Part shown: one piece after another, positions 14,824 through 23,589 of the stretch
Layout of the letters: each line of letters begins with the position of its first letter
How positions within the stretch are numbered: position 1 is the stretch's first letter
Source of the DNA: Bacillota bacterium
GTDB lineage: Bacteria; Bacillota; Clostridia; Acetivibrionales; DSM-1351
Direction: 5' to 3'
NCBI GenBank assembly: GCA_023415305.1
Contig: JAEZKZ010000012.1
Location: forward strand, 1 to 42,888
Length of the DNA: 42,888 nt
The notes under the pieces: generated by a model
The model's input: only the letters and a program-made list of their open reading frames with translations
What the model was told of the DNA's origin: nothing
Databases searched by the model: none
Translations under genes and position numbers: made by a program

Positions 14824-16671
14824 TCACTGCTTTCTAAAGTACCCATATACTTTTTCGGCAACTTTTTTATTTATTCCATCAACCTCAAGCAGTTCTGCAA
14901 TCTCAGCCTTTTTTACGGCCGACAGTGATTTAAAATGCTTTATAAGTGCTTTCTTTCTACTTTCACCTACTCCTTCTATTTCATCCAGCTCTGAATGTGT
15001 ATATCTCTTTTCTCTTAACTTTCTATTATATTGTACAGCAACTCGGTGTGTTTCATCCTGAATTTCTGTGATAAGCCTTAAAAGCGGCATATTTGAGGTG
15101 AGCTCGTATTCGGTGCCCTTGTAAACAAGAGCCCTTGTCCTGTGACGGTCATCCTTCGCCATTCCTGCAATTACCAGTTCAAAGCCTAATTCGTCTACAA
15201 CCTGCTGTGCTGCGTTTACATGGGCCAGTCCGCCATCCACCAGAATAAGATCAGGCAGTTTCGAAAATTTGGTTTGTTCAACCTCTTCCTCTGCCTCCCT
15301 TTTTGCTCTGGAAAGCCTTCTATACAAGGTTTCCTGCATGCTGGCATAGTCGTTTTGTTCAGATACTGACTTCATTTTAAATTTCCTGTATTCATCCCTG
15401 GCCGGCCGGCCTCTCTCAAAAACAACCATTGATGCAACTATTTCTGAAGAACCTGTGTTGGATATATCATAGGATTCTATCCTGTCGGGAATACATTCAA
15501 GCCTTAAAGCCTTTGTCAACTCTTTAAGACCTTCTTCATGAACCGAGCCTTCGCGTTTGAGACGTTCCCCATGGAGTTTAAGAGATATTTCGGCATTTTG
15601 TGCAACCATCTTCACAAGCTTTACAAGTTCCCCTCTCTGAGGGATTCTGAGATTTACCTTAAAGCCTCTTTTGCCTGTAAGCCATTGTTCAATTATGTCG
15701 CGGTCTTCTATCTCCTGCTGAAGAACTATTTCAGAGGGTACAAACTGAACCGTATTGTAGAACTGTTTTATAAAGGCTGAGAGTGAATATTTTACATCCT
15801 CGTTTCCTTCACCCTCAAGTACAAAGTGCTCTCTTCCCACAACTCTTCCGTTTCTTACAAAGAACACCTGAATACAAAGGTCGGTAACATTTTGTGCATA
15901 ACCTATGATATCTCTGTCCTGTCCGTCGGTGGACAATACCTTCTGCGTTTCGGAAAGCTGAACGATGCTGTTGATTTTATTTCTAAACTGAGCTGCCTTT
16001 TCAAACTCAAGATTTTGCGCAGCAGTTTCCATCTGTCCCTTAAGGTCATTTATGAGTTCGTCGTATTGTCCACCTAAAAAGGTACATATCTTTTTCATTA
16101 TATTTCTGTATTCATCTTTGTTTACTTCACCCTGACATGGACCCAGACACTGTTTGATATGGTAATTCAGACAGGGTCTGAATTTACCTATATCCCTTGG
16201 AAGTACTCTGTTGCAGGTTTTAATGGGAAACAGCTTTTTTATTGTGTCTATTGCGTCATTGACGGCAAACGCACTGGAATACGGTCCAAAGTACTTTGCA
16301 CCGTCCTTTTCCACTCTGCGGGTTTTTAATATTCTGGGAAACTGCTCGTTCATTGTTATTTTTATATAAGGGTAATGCTTGTCATCTTTTAAAAGTATGT
16401 TGTATTTCGGTTTGTACTTCTTGATAAGATTGCATTCCAGCATCAACGCCTCAACTTCAGTATCTGTGACAATATACTCAAATTCTTGGATTCGTGAGAC
16501 CATTGCAGAAACCTTTGGAGGGTGATTTATGGAATGCTGAAAATATTGTCTTACACGGTTTTTCAGCACAACAGCCTTACCAACATAGATGACAACGCCG
16601 TTTGCATCCTTCATTATATATACTCCGGGCTTATCCGGCAATTTTTTTAGTTCTTCCTGTATATCAAACAT
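14824..16671 (-). CDS. uvrC: excinuclease ABC subunit C (UvrC)
   Basis: Makes the two incisions around bulky DNA lesions in nucleotide excision repair. Domains in order over 615 residues: GIY-YIG nuclease (LPDKPGVYIMKD, IYVGKAVVLKNRV), a Cys-rich stretch (CNRV...CLNYHIKQCLGPC), UvrB-binding UVR motif (FEKAAQFRNKI, about residue 215), the RNase-H-like C-terminal nuclease (YDISN with the catalytic Asp, LILVDGGLAHVNAA), and two helix-hairpin-helix motifs (IEGVGESRKKALIKHF). ATG at 16671 matches the family start; a TTG at 16716 has a better ribosome site (GAGG) and would add 15 residues. uvrA and uvrB are not in this window. Confidence 0.96.
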   Translation of the reverse strand: MFDIQEELKKLPDKPGVYIMKDANGVVIYVGKAVVLKNRVRQYFQHSINHPPKVSAMVSRIQEFEYIVTDTEVEALMLECNLIKKYKPKYNILLKDDKHYPYIKITMNEQFPRILKTRRVEKDGAKYFGPYSSAFAVNDAIDTIKKLFPIKTCNRVLPRDIGKFRPCLNYHIKQCLGPCQGEVNKDEYRNIMKKICTFLGGQYDELINDLKGQMETAAQNLEFEKAAQFRNKINSIVQLSETQKVLSTDGQDRDIIGYAQNVTDLCIQVFFVRNGRVVGREHFVLEGEGNEDVKYSLSAFIKQFYNTVQFVPSEIVLQQEIEDRDIIEQWLTGKRGFKVNLRIPQRGELVKLVKMVAQNAEISLKLHGERLKREGSVHEEGLKELTKALRLECIPDRIESYDISNTGSSEIVASMVVFERGRPARDEYRKFKMKSVSEQNDYASMQETLYRRLSRAKREAEEEVEQTKFSKLPDLILVDGGLAHVNAAQQVVDELGFELVIAGMAKDDRHRTRALVYKGTEYELTSNMPLLRLITEIQDETHRVAVQYNRKLREKRYTHSELDEIEGVGESRKKALIKHFKSLSAVKKAEIAELLEVDGINKKVAEKVYGYFRKQ

Positions 16672-16817
16672 ATAATGTTTCTCACCATCTTTTCTCTGTC
16701 GAAAGTGTCTAAGCAAAATTCCTCACATAAACAAAAAGTGGTTTATGCAAACTCTCCGGTCTGCAGAAGCCACAGCTGTTTTATACATATTAAACTATAG
16801 CATATCTTATAATCTGG

Positions 16818-17075
16818 TTAAAATCCAGCGGAGAAATATTCCGAAATCTCTTTTGAGGCCTTTTCCTCATCCTCTCCATCGGTGATAACAGTTATTGTTG
16901 CCTGTCTCTCCACACCAAGTGACAGTAAGCCGAGTAGGCTTTTTGCATTTGCTCTTCTTTCACCTTTTTCAAGCCATATACTTGAACTATACTTTGATAC
17001 TTTTTGAACAAGTAATGCAGCTGCTTTTGAATCTAAACCTGATGGACAATTTATAACAACTTTGTTTGAGATCAT
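16818..17075 (-). CDS. HPr paralogue with Asp15 and Ser46 (Crh-like)
   Basis: An 85-residue HPr-fold protein. In true HPr, His15 takes phosphate from enzyme I and hands it to sugar permeases. Here the site reads SGLDSKAA: Asp15 replaces His and Lys17 replaces Arg, so PTS phosphotransfer is not expected. The regulatory segment AKSLLGLLSLGV keeps Ser46, the target of HPr kinase. This is the logic of Bacillus Crh (which has Gln15): a carbon catabolite co-repressor for CcpA with no PTS role. ATG at 17075 follows GGGGGAG; a longer in-frame start at 17141 lacks support. It lies upstream of uvrC on the same strand with a 146-bp gap. hprK and ccpA are not in the window. Confidence 0.88.
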   Translation of the reverse strand: MISNKVVINCPSGLDSKAAALLVQKVSKYSSSIWLEKGERRANAKSLLGLLSLGVERQATITVITDGEDEEKASKEISEYFSAGF

Positions 17076-17213
17076 TTTTCGCTCCCCCGTCTTTAGAACT
17101 TGACAATTGTATATTTGTATTATACCAAATAAACGCTTCACAAATCAAACTATGAAAATATTATATTCATTTAGCATGGATTTATCAAGTCCGGAAATAC
17201 TTCGAGCGGCTTA

Positions 17214-18131
17214 CTATACTTCCTTTTTACTATTTAAAAAGGGCGTCTTCTTTCCAAACCCTGTATCAATTGCCGTTCCGATACTGAAGGAAGCCAAGCA
17301 AAACTCCGCTATAAGGAAGCAGATTCCGTATATCATAAGTGCAGTATAAGAACCCGAAGGAATAAATATAAGAGGAACTATTTTTATAATATAGATAAGT
17401 ATATGTCCTACAAAAAACTGAAGATATATACCTGATCTTTCATAATTATTCCTGAATATCAGAGTTCCAAGATATATGCTGCCGATTATATCCGTAAGCA
17501 TTATGAAAGTAATGTATACCGCCGGAGCGATAAGTGAAAAAATAAGGAACGCAAGAACTATTGTCAGGCTGACCACAACCAAAGCACCCAAAATCAGTCT
17601 TCTTGACGTTGCTGTTCCCATCGAATAAGACATTGCCCTGAATCTTGATGTAAAAATTGTTATCAATATCAGTCCGGCTACAAGAGTAAATATAGCGCAG
17701 AATATGAGGGTATTGATTATTATTCCGTTTGATTTGAACATCGAAATAAAATCAAAATTAATTGTCACTTTAGTTCCTGCTACTTTAACTCCGCTGTCTT
17801 TTTCGAGTTTTCCAACCGAAACAAGATTGCCCTCTATACTCGAATTGTTATCAATATAAACTTCACCGAAGGCAGAAACTACATCTCCGCTGACGTTTCC
17901 GCTTATATTAGCCTTTCCGAATACCACTATGACACTTCCAAGGACATTTGTTTTTATGTCTGCCGAGCCAAGGACAATGGTGACATTTCCGCAGCTTGTA
18001 TCGGTAATACTCTTATCTTCCAGAATTATAAGATTGCTTATTGTCAAATCGTTCTTTGCAGCAGACACCACTCCGGGAACCATTAATAAAGCCATAAGTG
18101 CAAAAAGTATTACTCTCAGTTTTTTACTCAT
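17214..18131 (-). CDS. exported bactofilin-like beta-helix protein with membrane domain
   Basis: A 305-residue protein without a trusted name. It has an N-terminal signal sequence (LRVILFALMALLMVPGVVSA), then about 100 residues of short repeats (VTIVLGSADI, VLGSVIVVFGKANI, VSGDVVSAFGEVYI, IEGNLVSVGKL) that look like the right-handed beta-helix of bactofilins (polymer-forming cytoskeletal family), then four or five transmembrane segments and a basic tail. The topology suggests a surface-exposed helix domain tethered to the membrane. Its ATG overlaps the stop of the anti-sigma gene (ATGA), so it belongs to the sigma / anti-sigma operon and may be a sensor or a target of that system (inference). 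Confidence 0.7.
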   Translation of the reverse strand: MSKKLRVILFALMALLMVPGVVSAAKNDLTISNLIILEDKSITDTSCGNVTIVLGSADIKTNVLGSVIVVFGKANISGNVSGDVVSAFGEVYIDNNSSIEGNLVSVGKLEKDSGVKVAGTKVTINFDFISMFKSNGIIINTLIFCAIFTLVAGLILITIFTSRFRAMSYSMGTATSRRLILGALVVVSLTIVLAFLIFSLIAPAVYITFIMLTDIIGSIYLGTLIFRNNYERSGIYLQFFVGHILIYIIKIVPLIFIPSGSYTALMIYGICFLIAEFCLASFSIGTAIDTGFGKKTPFLNSKKEV

Positions 18132-18691
18132 TGTGCTGCACCGTTACCCTCTCTGACCATTCTGAAAAAGACTCTCTGAATGACCAGCAGCAGGATTCCA
18201 AGTAAAATGTACAAATAATAATAGGTCTTATAAATGGATGCAGCAACACCCATTACAGCTATACCCATTCCCTTTATCATAGAAACCGCTGCAGATAAAA
18301 ATTCCTTTGAAAGGTCTGTTGCAAATTGTACCTTCTGTAAAAGTTCTATCGGTTGTTTAACTGCTTCGTATATAATTCCGCCGAATAAAATTACAAATAT
18401 AAATGTTACCGCAGCCAAGAGGATATTATATACAAAAGTGTTTTCACCTGCAGGTTTTGAATACATAACAACTTCTTTTTCCAACCTGCTCATTACTTGT
18501 AGTTCAAAATCTTCGGGAGGCTCAATTACTGAGTCTTGTTCTATTTCTGAGAAAATATCCTTCAGGGATAAAAATTCATCAGAACATTCTTTGCAGTTTT
18601 TCAAATGCTGCTTAAATTGAGCTTCTTCGATATCATTTAAATTTTTATCGAAAAACTTCATCATATAAGCCTGTGCTTCGTTGCATTTCAT
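18128..18691 (-). CDS. anti-sigma factor with zinc-finger (ZAS) domain
   Basis: A 187-residue membrane protein. The N-terminal zinc-binding anti-sigma motif is clear: HLKNCKEC (His-x3-Cys-x2-Cys) after MKCNEAQAYM, followed by a helix that would clasp the sigma factor. There are two hydrophobic segments (about residues 86-108 and 150-172), plus a possible amphipathic stretch between. Such proteins hold ECF sigma factors at the membrane until they are cut or change shape. It overlaps the sigma gene by 4 nt (ATGA) with AGGAGG inside the sigma gene end, and overlaps the next gene by 4 nt. Confidence 0.88.
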   Translation of the reverse strand: MKCNEAQAYMMKFFDKNLNDIEEAQFKQHLKNCKECSDEFLSLKDIFSEIEQDSVIEPPEDFELQVMSRLEKEVVMYSKPAGENTFVYNILLAAVTFIFVILFGGIIYEAVKQPIELLQKVQFATDLSKEFLSAAVSMIKGMGIAVMGVAASIYKTYYYLYILLGILLLVIQRVFFRMVREGNGAAQ

Positions 18692-19242
18692 AATACCTCC
18701 TCCTTTCTTGCACTATCAAGCTTTTCCTTTAACATGAGCCTGGCTCTGTATAGTCTGTTTTTGATTATGGACATTGGCTCATTTAACACCTTTGTCATTT
18801 CTTCGTATGACATTCCGTTATTATGGAAAAGTACTATAAGTATTCTATATTTTTCAGGTAACTCATTAATAGCATTTTTTATTAGTTGTGACCTCTGTTT
18901 TTTTATCAAGGTCTGTTCAGGTGTATCTATATCGCTTGAAACTCCAATAGCGTCGTCAAGAGTAACTGTATCCTGCTTTTTCTTTCTTAAGGTGTCCAGA
19001 CACAAATTGGAAGTAATTTTTACAATCCATGTAGACATTTTATATTCCGGATTATATTTATCAAGAGACTTGTACAATCTGATAAAAACCTCTTGAGAAA
19101 CGTCGTTTACTTCTTCTTTATCCGATATCATCTTATATACTACACTGTAAACCAGTTTTTTATATCTTGTCACTATTTCCTCAAACGCACTACTATCACC
19201 ATTTATACATCGGGATACTAGTTCTGCATCTGTAAGCACCAA
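18688..19242 (-). CDS. ECF-type RNA polymerase sigma factor
   Basis: A 184-residue group 4 sigma factor. Region 2 (FEEIVTRYKKLVYSVVYKM, then DVSQEVFIRLYKSL and MSTWIVKITSNLCLDTLRKKK) and region 4 (INELPEKYRILIVLFHNNGMSYEEMTKVL, in part, then SIIKNRLYRARLMLKEKL) are both complete. I prefer TTG at 19242 (or GTG at 19239), downstream of AAAGGGGG; an ATG at 19290 has no ribosome site and would add 16 atypical residues. The gene is the first of a coupled triplet with its anti-sigma factor. It follows the second Lon gene by about 100 bp, so read-through from that operon is possible. Confidence 0.9.
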   Translation of the reverse strand: MVLTDAELVSRCINGDSSAFEEIVTRYKKLVYSVVYKMISDKEEVNDVSQEVFIRLYKSLDKYNPEYKMSTWIVKITSNLCLDTLRKKKQDTVTLDDAIGVSSDIDTPEQTLIKKQRSQLIKNAINELPEKYRILIVLFHNNGMSYEEMTKVLNEPMSIIKNRLYRARLMLKEKLDSARKEEVL

Positions 19243-19340
19243 AGCTCGATACACCCCCTTTCCGGAGAAAAACGCACTCCACCGGCGCATTTTTCCGAAG
19301 TATGTAATAGATACGTTGAAAAATATTAAATTGTCTGAAT

Positions 19341-21743
19341 TTATTTTCTTCTTTTTGTTGTATTCATAACAGTCTTTGCATATCTTTCAAGCTTACTGTT
19401 AACCAGGTAGTTTATCGTACCCTTTTTATAGCTTCCATCGCTGTTTTTCACACCGGCTTCAAGTCCTGTCAATAATTGAATTCCCTGATCTATTGTTGAT
19501 ACCGGGTAAATGTGAAACAGTTTTTTGCGGACCGCTTCAACCACTTCTTCATTGAGGACAAGGTTCCTGACATTCTGGTGAGGAATTATTACACCATGTT
19601 TGCCATTGAGTCCCCTGAGCTTGCAAAGTTCAAAGAATCCTTCGATTTTATATGAGACGCCTCCGACAGGCTGAATCTCACCCTTTTGATTTACAGAACC
19701 TGTGACAGCAATATACTGCTTTATGGGGACTTCTGAAAGACTTGATAAAATTGCGTATAGCTCGGCACTTGAAGCACTATCCCCGTCAACTCCGCCGTAT
19801 AATTGTTCAAAACACAGGCTGGCTGTCAGCGACAGAGGGAAGTCCTGTGCATATTTCTGACCAATATATCCGCTGAGTATAAGAACTCCCTTACTGTGAG
19901 AGGTACCGCTTAAATCAACTTCTCTCTCAACATTTACAATACCGCTCTCACCTATATAGGTTGATGCTGTAATTCTTGAAGGCTTTCCAAAGGAATAATC
20001 CCCCATATCCATAACAGTCAAGCCATTTATCTGACCAATCTGTTCTCCCTCGGTATCAACCATTATGGTTCCGTCCTCAAGCATCTCCAGCATTTTCTTA
20101 TCGACCCGGTCACATCTTGCTGCCTTTTCTATTATGGCTTGTTTAACATGCTTTGCCTTAACAAATTTTGCGCCGTCGTCCTCAGCCCACATACATGATT
20201 CACAAAGTATTTCAACAATATCATTGAATCTTGTCGAGAGTTTGCTCTGGTCTTCCACCAACCAGGATGAATATTCTACAACCTTTGCAACGCCAGATTT
20301 ATCAAAATGCAGTGTCTCTTCTTTTCTGCAGAAGCCGCTTATAAAAGAAGCCAGCTTTAATATGTTTTCTTCACTGCGGTCCATTTCTTCATCAAAATCT
20401 GCCTTTACCTTGAATAGCTTCCTGAAGTCCTCTTCATACTCATATAAAAGCTGATAAATAGAAGTATTCCCAACAAGAATTACCTTTATGTCTACAGGAA
20501 TAGGCTGTGGCTTTAATGCGGGAACAGCTACCACTCCTGCCTGATCCTTCATGTTTTCAATGTTAATCTTTTTAGTTTTAAGTACACGATTTATTGCTTC
20601 ATAGGATTGAGGGTTACTTAGTACGTCTTTAGCCTGTAATATAAGATACCCTCCGTTGGCCAGATGAAACAGCCCCGGCTTGATTTTTGTGTAATCGGTT
20701 GAAACCGAGCCAAACTCGTTCTCATATTCAATTTTTCCTATCAGATTCGGATATGTAGGATTAAAGTCTACTATGACCGGAGCACCCATAAGACTACTGT
20801 TGTCCACCAGTACATTTACCCTATATTTATATATTGGTGTTTCTTCCTTCTGCATGAAGGGTATGATGAATTGGGGCTGTTCCTCGCTGACTTCTTCCTC
20901 CCTGAACTCATCCAGGTTATCAAGAATATCCTGCTGTACATTACCCAAATATTCAAGAATAATACCAAACTTCTTATACTTCTCCTTCAGGTCATTCATT
21001 TGGACCCCAAGTGCCAGCAGGGCTATTTTATTTTCCCACTCCGAAACTTTTTGTTTTGTTTCCTTTTCATTATTTTTTAGCCTACGGATTATTTCCAGTG
21101 TATCCTGCTGGAGAATGTTGGTCTTTTCATTTATTTGTTCTTTTATGCTATCATCGAGACTCTCGAATTCCTCTTCGCTTATGGTTTTTCCTTCGACTAT
21201 TGGAAGAAAGTATATTCCGGTGCTGCCTGTATTTACCTTGAAGCCGTGTGCCTCGGCATCCTCGCTAAGCTTTTCCAGCAGTTGCTCCTTTTTACTTTCA
21301 TACTCCTCCATTATTTCAGCTTTTTCCTTTTCGTATTGGTCATTATCGAAGGCGTTTACAATCTCCTGTTTTATAACCTTTACAAAAGCCTCCATGTCAG
21401 ACTGGAATTCCTTACCCATCCCCGCCGGGAGATTGATAGCCATGGGCTGATTAGGCTTGTTAAAATTATATATGTAACACCAGTCATCAGGTACACTAAT
21501 GGTAGAGGCCATTTCATTTACAATCTGCTTTGCAAAACTGGTTTTTCCAGTTCCGGTCGGACCCGACATATATATGTTGTAGCCCCTCATTTTCATTTTG
21601 AGACCGAATTTCATAGCTTTAGATGCTCTCTCCTGACCGATTATCCCCTCAAAAGTCCCCAACTCGGCGGTACTTTTGAATGGAAACACTGCTTCGCTGC
21701 ACCTGTAATCCAGCTCCTTATAAGTAAGTTCTTTTGGCTTCAT
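19341..21743 (-). CDS. Lon-type protease with AAA_32 domain
   Basis: An 800-residue ATP-dependent S16 protease of the group with an AAA_32 ATPase domain interrupted by a long coiled-coil insert, different from LonA and LonB. Walker A is SGPTGTGKTSF (about residue 60); a long charged helical region (about 135-270, KEKAEIMEEYESKKEQL and similar) interrupts the ATPase; the Walker B-like segment reads LANGGYLILQAKDVL; and the C-terminal protease domain has the catalytic Ser in DGDSASSAEL and Lys in VGGVSYKIEG. No membrane segment. ATG at 21743 follows AGGAG by 6 nt. It lies downstream of rimI across a 161-bp repeat-rich spacer. Confidence 0.9.
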   Translation of the reverse strand: MKPKELTYKELDYRCSEAVFPFKSTAELGTFEGIIGQERASKAMKFGLKMKMRGYNIYMSGPTGTGKTSFAKQIVNEMASTISVPDDWCYIYNFNKPNQPMAINLPAGMGKEFQSDMEAFVKVIKQEIVNAFDNDQYEKEKAEIMEEYESKKEQLLEKLSEDAEAHGFKVNTGSTGIYFLPIVEGKTISEEEFESLDDSIKEQINEKTNILQQDTLEIIRRLKNNEKETKQKVSEWENKIALLALGVQMNDLKEKYKKFGIILEYLGNVQQDILDNLDEFREEEVSEEQPQFIIPFMQKEETPIYKYRVNVLVDNSSLMGAPVIVDFNPTYPNLIGKIEYENEFGSVSTDYTKIKPGLFHLANGGYLILQAKDVLSNPQSYEAINRVLKTKKINIENMKDQAGVVAVPALKPQPIPVDIKVILVGNTSIYQLLYEYEEDFRKLFKVKADFDEEMDRSEENILKLASFISGFCRKEETLHFDKSGVAKVVEYSSWLVEDQSKLSTRFNDIVEILCESCMWAEDDGAKFVKAKHVKQAIIEKAARCDRVDKKMLEMLEDGTIMVDTEGEQIGQINGLTVMDMGDYSFGKPSRITASTYIGESGIVNVEREVDLSGTSHSKGVLILSGYIGQKYAQDFPLSLTASLCFEQLYGGVDGDSASSAELYAILSSLSEVPIKQYIAVTGSVNQKGEIQPVGGVSYKIEGFFELCKLRGLNGKHGVIIPHQNVRNLVLNEEVVEAVRKKLFHIYPVSTIDQGIQLLTGLEAGVKNSDGSYKKGTINYLVNSKLERYAKTVMNTTKRRK

Positions 21744-21756
21744 ATCCACTCCTGTC

Positions 21757-21848
21757 TGCGTGCCTTGCACGCTTGAATAAAGTCATAAAAACACTTGTGT
21801 TTTTGCTACGCGAAGACGTAATGGATACACATAAATTTCCCTTCGCGT
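21757..21848. repeat. hairpins between rimI and the Lon-type gene
   Basis: Three inverted repeats sit in a row: GCGTGC/GCACGC near 21763-21778, AAAAACAC/GTGTTTTT around 21787-21804, and ACGCGAAG/CTTCGCGT enclosing 27 nt (about 21809-21848). On the minus strand, the first lies directly before the ribosome site of the Lon-type gene. Confidence 0.5.
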
Positions 21849-21850
21849 TT

Positions 21851-21894
21851 CTCCTATCTGTATGCTCATCATACATAAAAAATAGTAATGAAAA
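21851..21894 (-). repeat. intergenic repeat, copy 1
   Basis: Plus-strand text runs CTCCTATC, a small hairpin with TATG/CATA arms, then AATAGTAATGAAAA (21881-21894). The same order is found at 23062-23105 and 31361-31422. Here it lies 10 bp past the rimI stop; on the minus strand it reads TTTTCATTACTATT, hairpin, GATAGGAG. Confidence 0.6.
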
Positions 21895-21904
21895 CGCCTA
21901 CATA

Positions 21905-22360
21905 TTAATCGGCATCATGTCTCCACATTATTAGAGCATCCTCTCTGGTATCTGAATAATATCCCTTTCGGATACCCTCTGCTTTAAAGCCGTAATTCTC
22001 ATACAACCTCTGAGCCGGGATATTACTTTTTCTGACTTCCAAGGTAAGACTTCTGATTCCTTCCCTTTGGCATATTTCAAGAAGCTTATCCATTATACGT
22101 GAACCAGCCCCACAGCGTCTGAATTCCGGATGTACCGCAATATTGGTTATATGTCCTTCGTCGAGAATCCTCCACAGGCCCCCGTAACCGATGATTTCCC
22201 GGCCTGATACAGCAACAACATATACAGCCATTTGATTTGTTGTAAGTTCATCGATGAAAGCGCTTCTGGACCATGGAATCTTAAAGCTCAAGGTCTCAAT
22301 GACCATGACACCATCCAAATGCTCTTCAGTCATTGGTATAACTTTAATATTATTAATCAT
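21905..22360 (-). CDS. rimI: ribosomal protein bS18 N-acetyltransferase RimI-like
   Basis: A 151-residue GNAT acetyltransferase. It has the RimI pattern: ETLSFKIPWSRSAF at the N-terminal part, the acetyl-CoA motif A (ITNIAVHPEFRRCGAGSRIMDKLL, in part), LEVRKSNIPAQRLYENYGF and a C-terminal GYYSDTREDALIMW with the catalytic Glu/Tyr region. In bacteria RimI acetylates the N-terminal alanine of bS18; in Firmicutes it is regularly encoded beside tsaB and tsaE. It overlaps tsaB by 8 nt, so translation is coupled. The substrate is by homology only. Confidence 0.92.
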   Translation of the reverse strand: MINNIKVIPMTEEHLDGVMVIETLSFKIPWSRSAFIDELTTNQMAVYVVAVSGREIIGYGGLWRILDEGHITNIAVHPEFRRCGAGSRIMDKLLEICQREGIRSLTLEVRKSNIPAQRLYENYGFKAEGIRKGYYSDTREDALIMWRHDAD

Positions 22361-23057
22361 GGATTTTACCTTTCATCGCCTGCTCAGCCTGTGACTTCCT
22401 TAAATAGAAAGGTTTCATGTCATAACAATTTTCCTGCACGCCCTCTTTTAAAGCCTTTTCAGCCAATACAGCAACCGAGGCAGCTCTGGCAAGAGCAGTA
22501 TTCGGCGGTGCTACAGTTACCCTGCTACCCAGCCTCTCCTCAAAAAAAGCTTTGTGCATTAGTGCTGCATCTCCAAGAAAAATAATTTCTCCTTCCATAG
22601 CCGCTAAAATTTCTGCTAATTCATTAATATGTATTCCCAGATAGTCTGTGAGCTTTTCCAGCTTATGACCTGAAAATTTATATGCGGCGGTAAACACCTG
22701 ATTGTTTCTGGCGTCAATAACAGGACAAATTATGGCTTTTGAGCCGGTAAGATTGTATGCCAGTGCATCAAGTGTATATACACTAACAACGGGTTTTTGT
22801 GCCGCAAAAGCCATAGCCTTTACTGTGGTGACGCCTATACGGAGTCCTGTAAAGGAGCCGGGACCGATTGAAGCGGCAAAAGCATCCATATCGGCAGCCT
22901 TCAGGCCTACTGCCTCAAGAAGGCTCTGAATCATGGGCATAAGCCTCTGAGAATGTGTCTTGCCCTTATTGCAGCTGTATTCACCTATTATTACGTCATC
23001 TTCTAATATAGCAGCCGTTGCAACATTTGTTGATGTGTCCAACGCTAAAATTCTCAT
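22353..23057 (-). CDS. tsaB: tRNA t6A modification scaffold TsaB
   Basis: The non-catalytic ASKHA partner of TsaD, needed for t6A37 synthesis. The 234-residue protein starts MRILALDTSTNVATAAIL, contains GPGSFTGLRIGVTTVKAMA, and lacks the HxxxH metal site of TsaD, as expected for TsaB. ATG at 23057 follows GGAG by 5 nt; an ATG at 23069 includes that site and is unlikely. It lies 73 bp downstream of tsaE, with an intergenic repeat in the gap, and overlaps rimI. Confidence 0.95.
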   Translation of the reverse strand: MRILALDTSTNVATAAILEDDVIIGEYSCNKGKTHSQRLMPMIQSLLEAVGLKAADMDAFAASIGPGSFTGLRIGVTTVKAMAFAAQKPVVSVYTLDALAYNLTGSKAIICPVIDARNNQVFTAAYKFSGHKLEKLTDYLGIHINELAEILAAMEGEIIFLGDAALMHKAFFEERLGSRVTVAPPNTALARAASVAVLAEKALKEGVQENCYDMKPFYLRKSQAEQAMKGKIHD

Positions 23058-23061
23058 ATTA

Positions 23062-23105
23062 TCTCCCATCTACGCCCATGGCGCGTACACAAATAGTAAT
23101 GAAAA
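23062..23105 (-). repeat. intergenic repeat, copy 2
   Basis: Plus-strand text TCTCCCATC, then an imperfect palindrome around TACGCCCATGGCGCGTA (23071-23087), then AATAGTAATGAAAA (23092-23105). On the minus strand the hairpin abuts the tsaB ribosome site GGGAGA. Confidence 0.6.
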
Positions 23106-23130
23106 GACACGTTTTGAAGAGATATTACTA

Positions 23131-23589
23131 TTACATTTTCAATTCATAACCGGCATACTTTCCTCCACGGAAATCAACCAAAATCTCTCTGTAATCCAGA
23201 CCCTTTGAAAGGTCTTTTTTTATTGTAAGGTTAATGATTTCCGACGGCAGTATCTCGGATATCAATTCACCCCACTCTATAATAGTAATTCCTTCACCAT
23301 TAATATATTCATCAAAGCCGATATCAAACATTTCATCAGGGTCAGCTATTCTGTATACATCAAAATGATACAAGTTATATTTTCCCTGATATTCATTGAC
23401 CAATGTAAAAGTAGGGCTGGTTATATATGAATATATCCCAAGGGCCTTGGCAATACCGTTGGTCAGTGCCGTTTTTCCAGTTCCCAAATCCCCGGACAGG
23501 CAGATAACATCTCCCGGCTTCAGCACTTCGCCCAACTTCCTGCCAAATTCAACTGTTTCCTCAAAGGAATTCGTTTTGATACTAATCAT
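23131..23589 (-). CDS. tsaE: tRNA t6A modification ATPase TsaE
   Basis: P-loop ATPase that resets the TsaBD complex during t6A synthesis. The 152-residue protein shows Walker A SGDLGTGKTAL (about residue 34), TSPTFTLVNEY, the switch-like HFDVYRI and the IIEWGE motif; all are family hallmarks. ATG at 23589 has AAAGGG 6 nt upstream and overlaps the end of the amidohydrolase gene by 8 nt, so it is translationally coupled to it. With tsaB and rimI downstream it forms the usual Firmicute t6A cluster, here headed by an amidohydrolase. Confidence 0.96.
   Translation of the reverse strand: MISIKTNSFEETVEFGRKLGEVLKPGDVICLSGDLGTGKTALTNGIAKALGIYSYITSPTFTLVNEYQGKYNLYHFDVYRIADPDEMFDIGFDEYINGEGITIIEWGELISEILPSEIINLTIKKDLSKGLDYREILVDFRGGKYAGYELKM

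Noticed and set aside
20773..21776. Long plus-strand open frames opposite the Lon-type protease gene
   Set aside because: Ser/Phe/Leu-rich shadow translations of a well-supported minus-strand gene.
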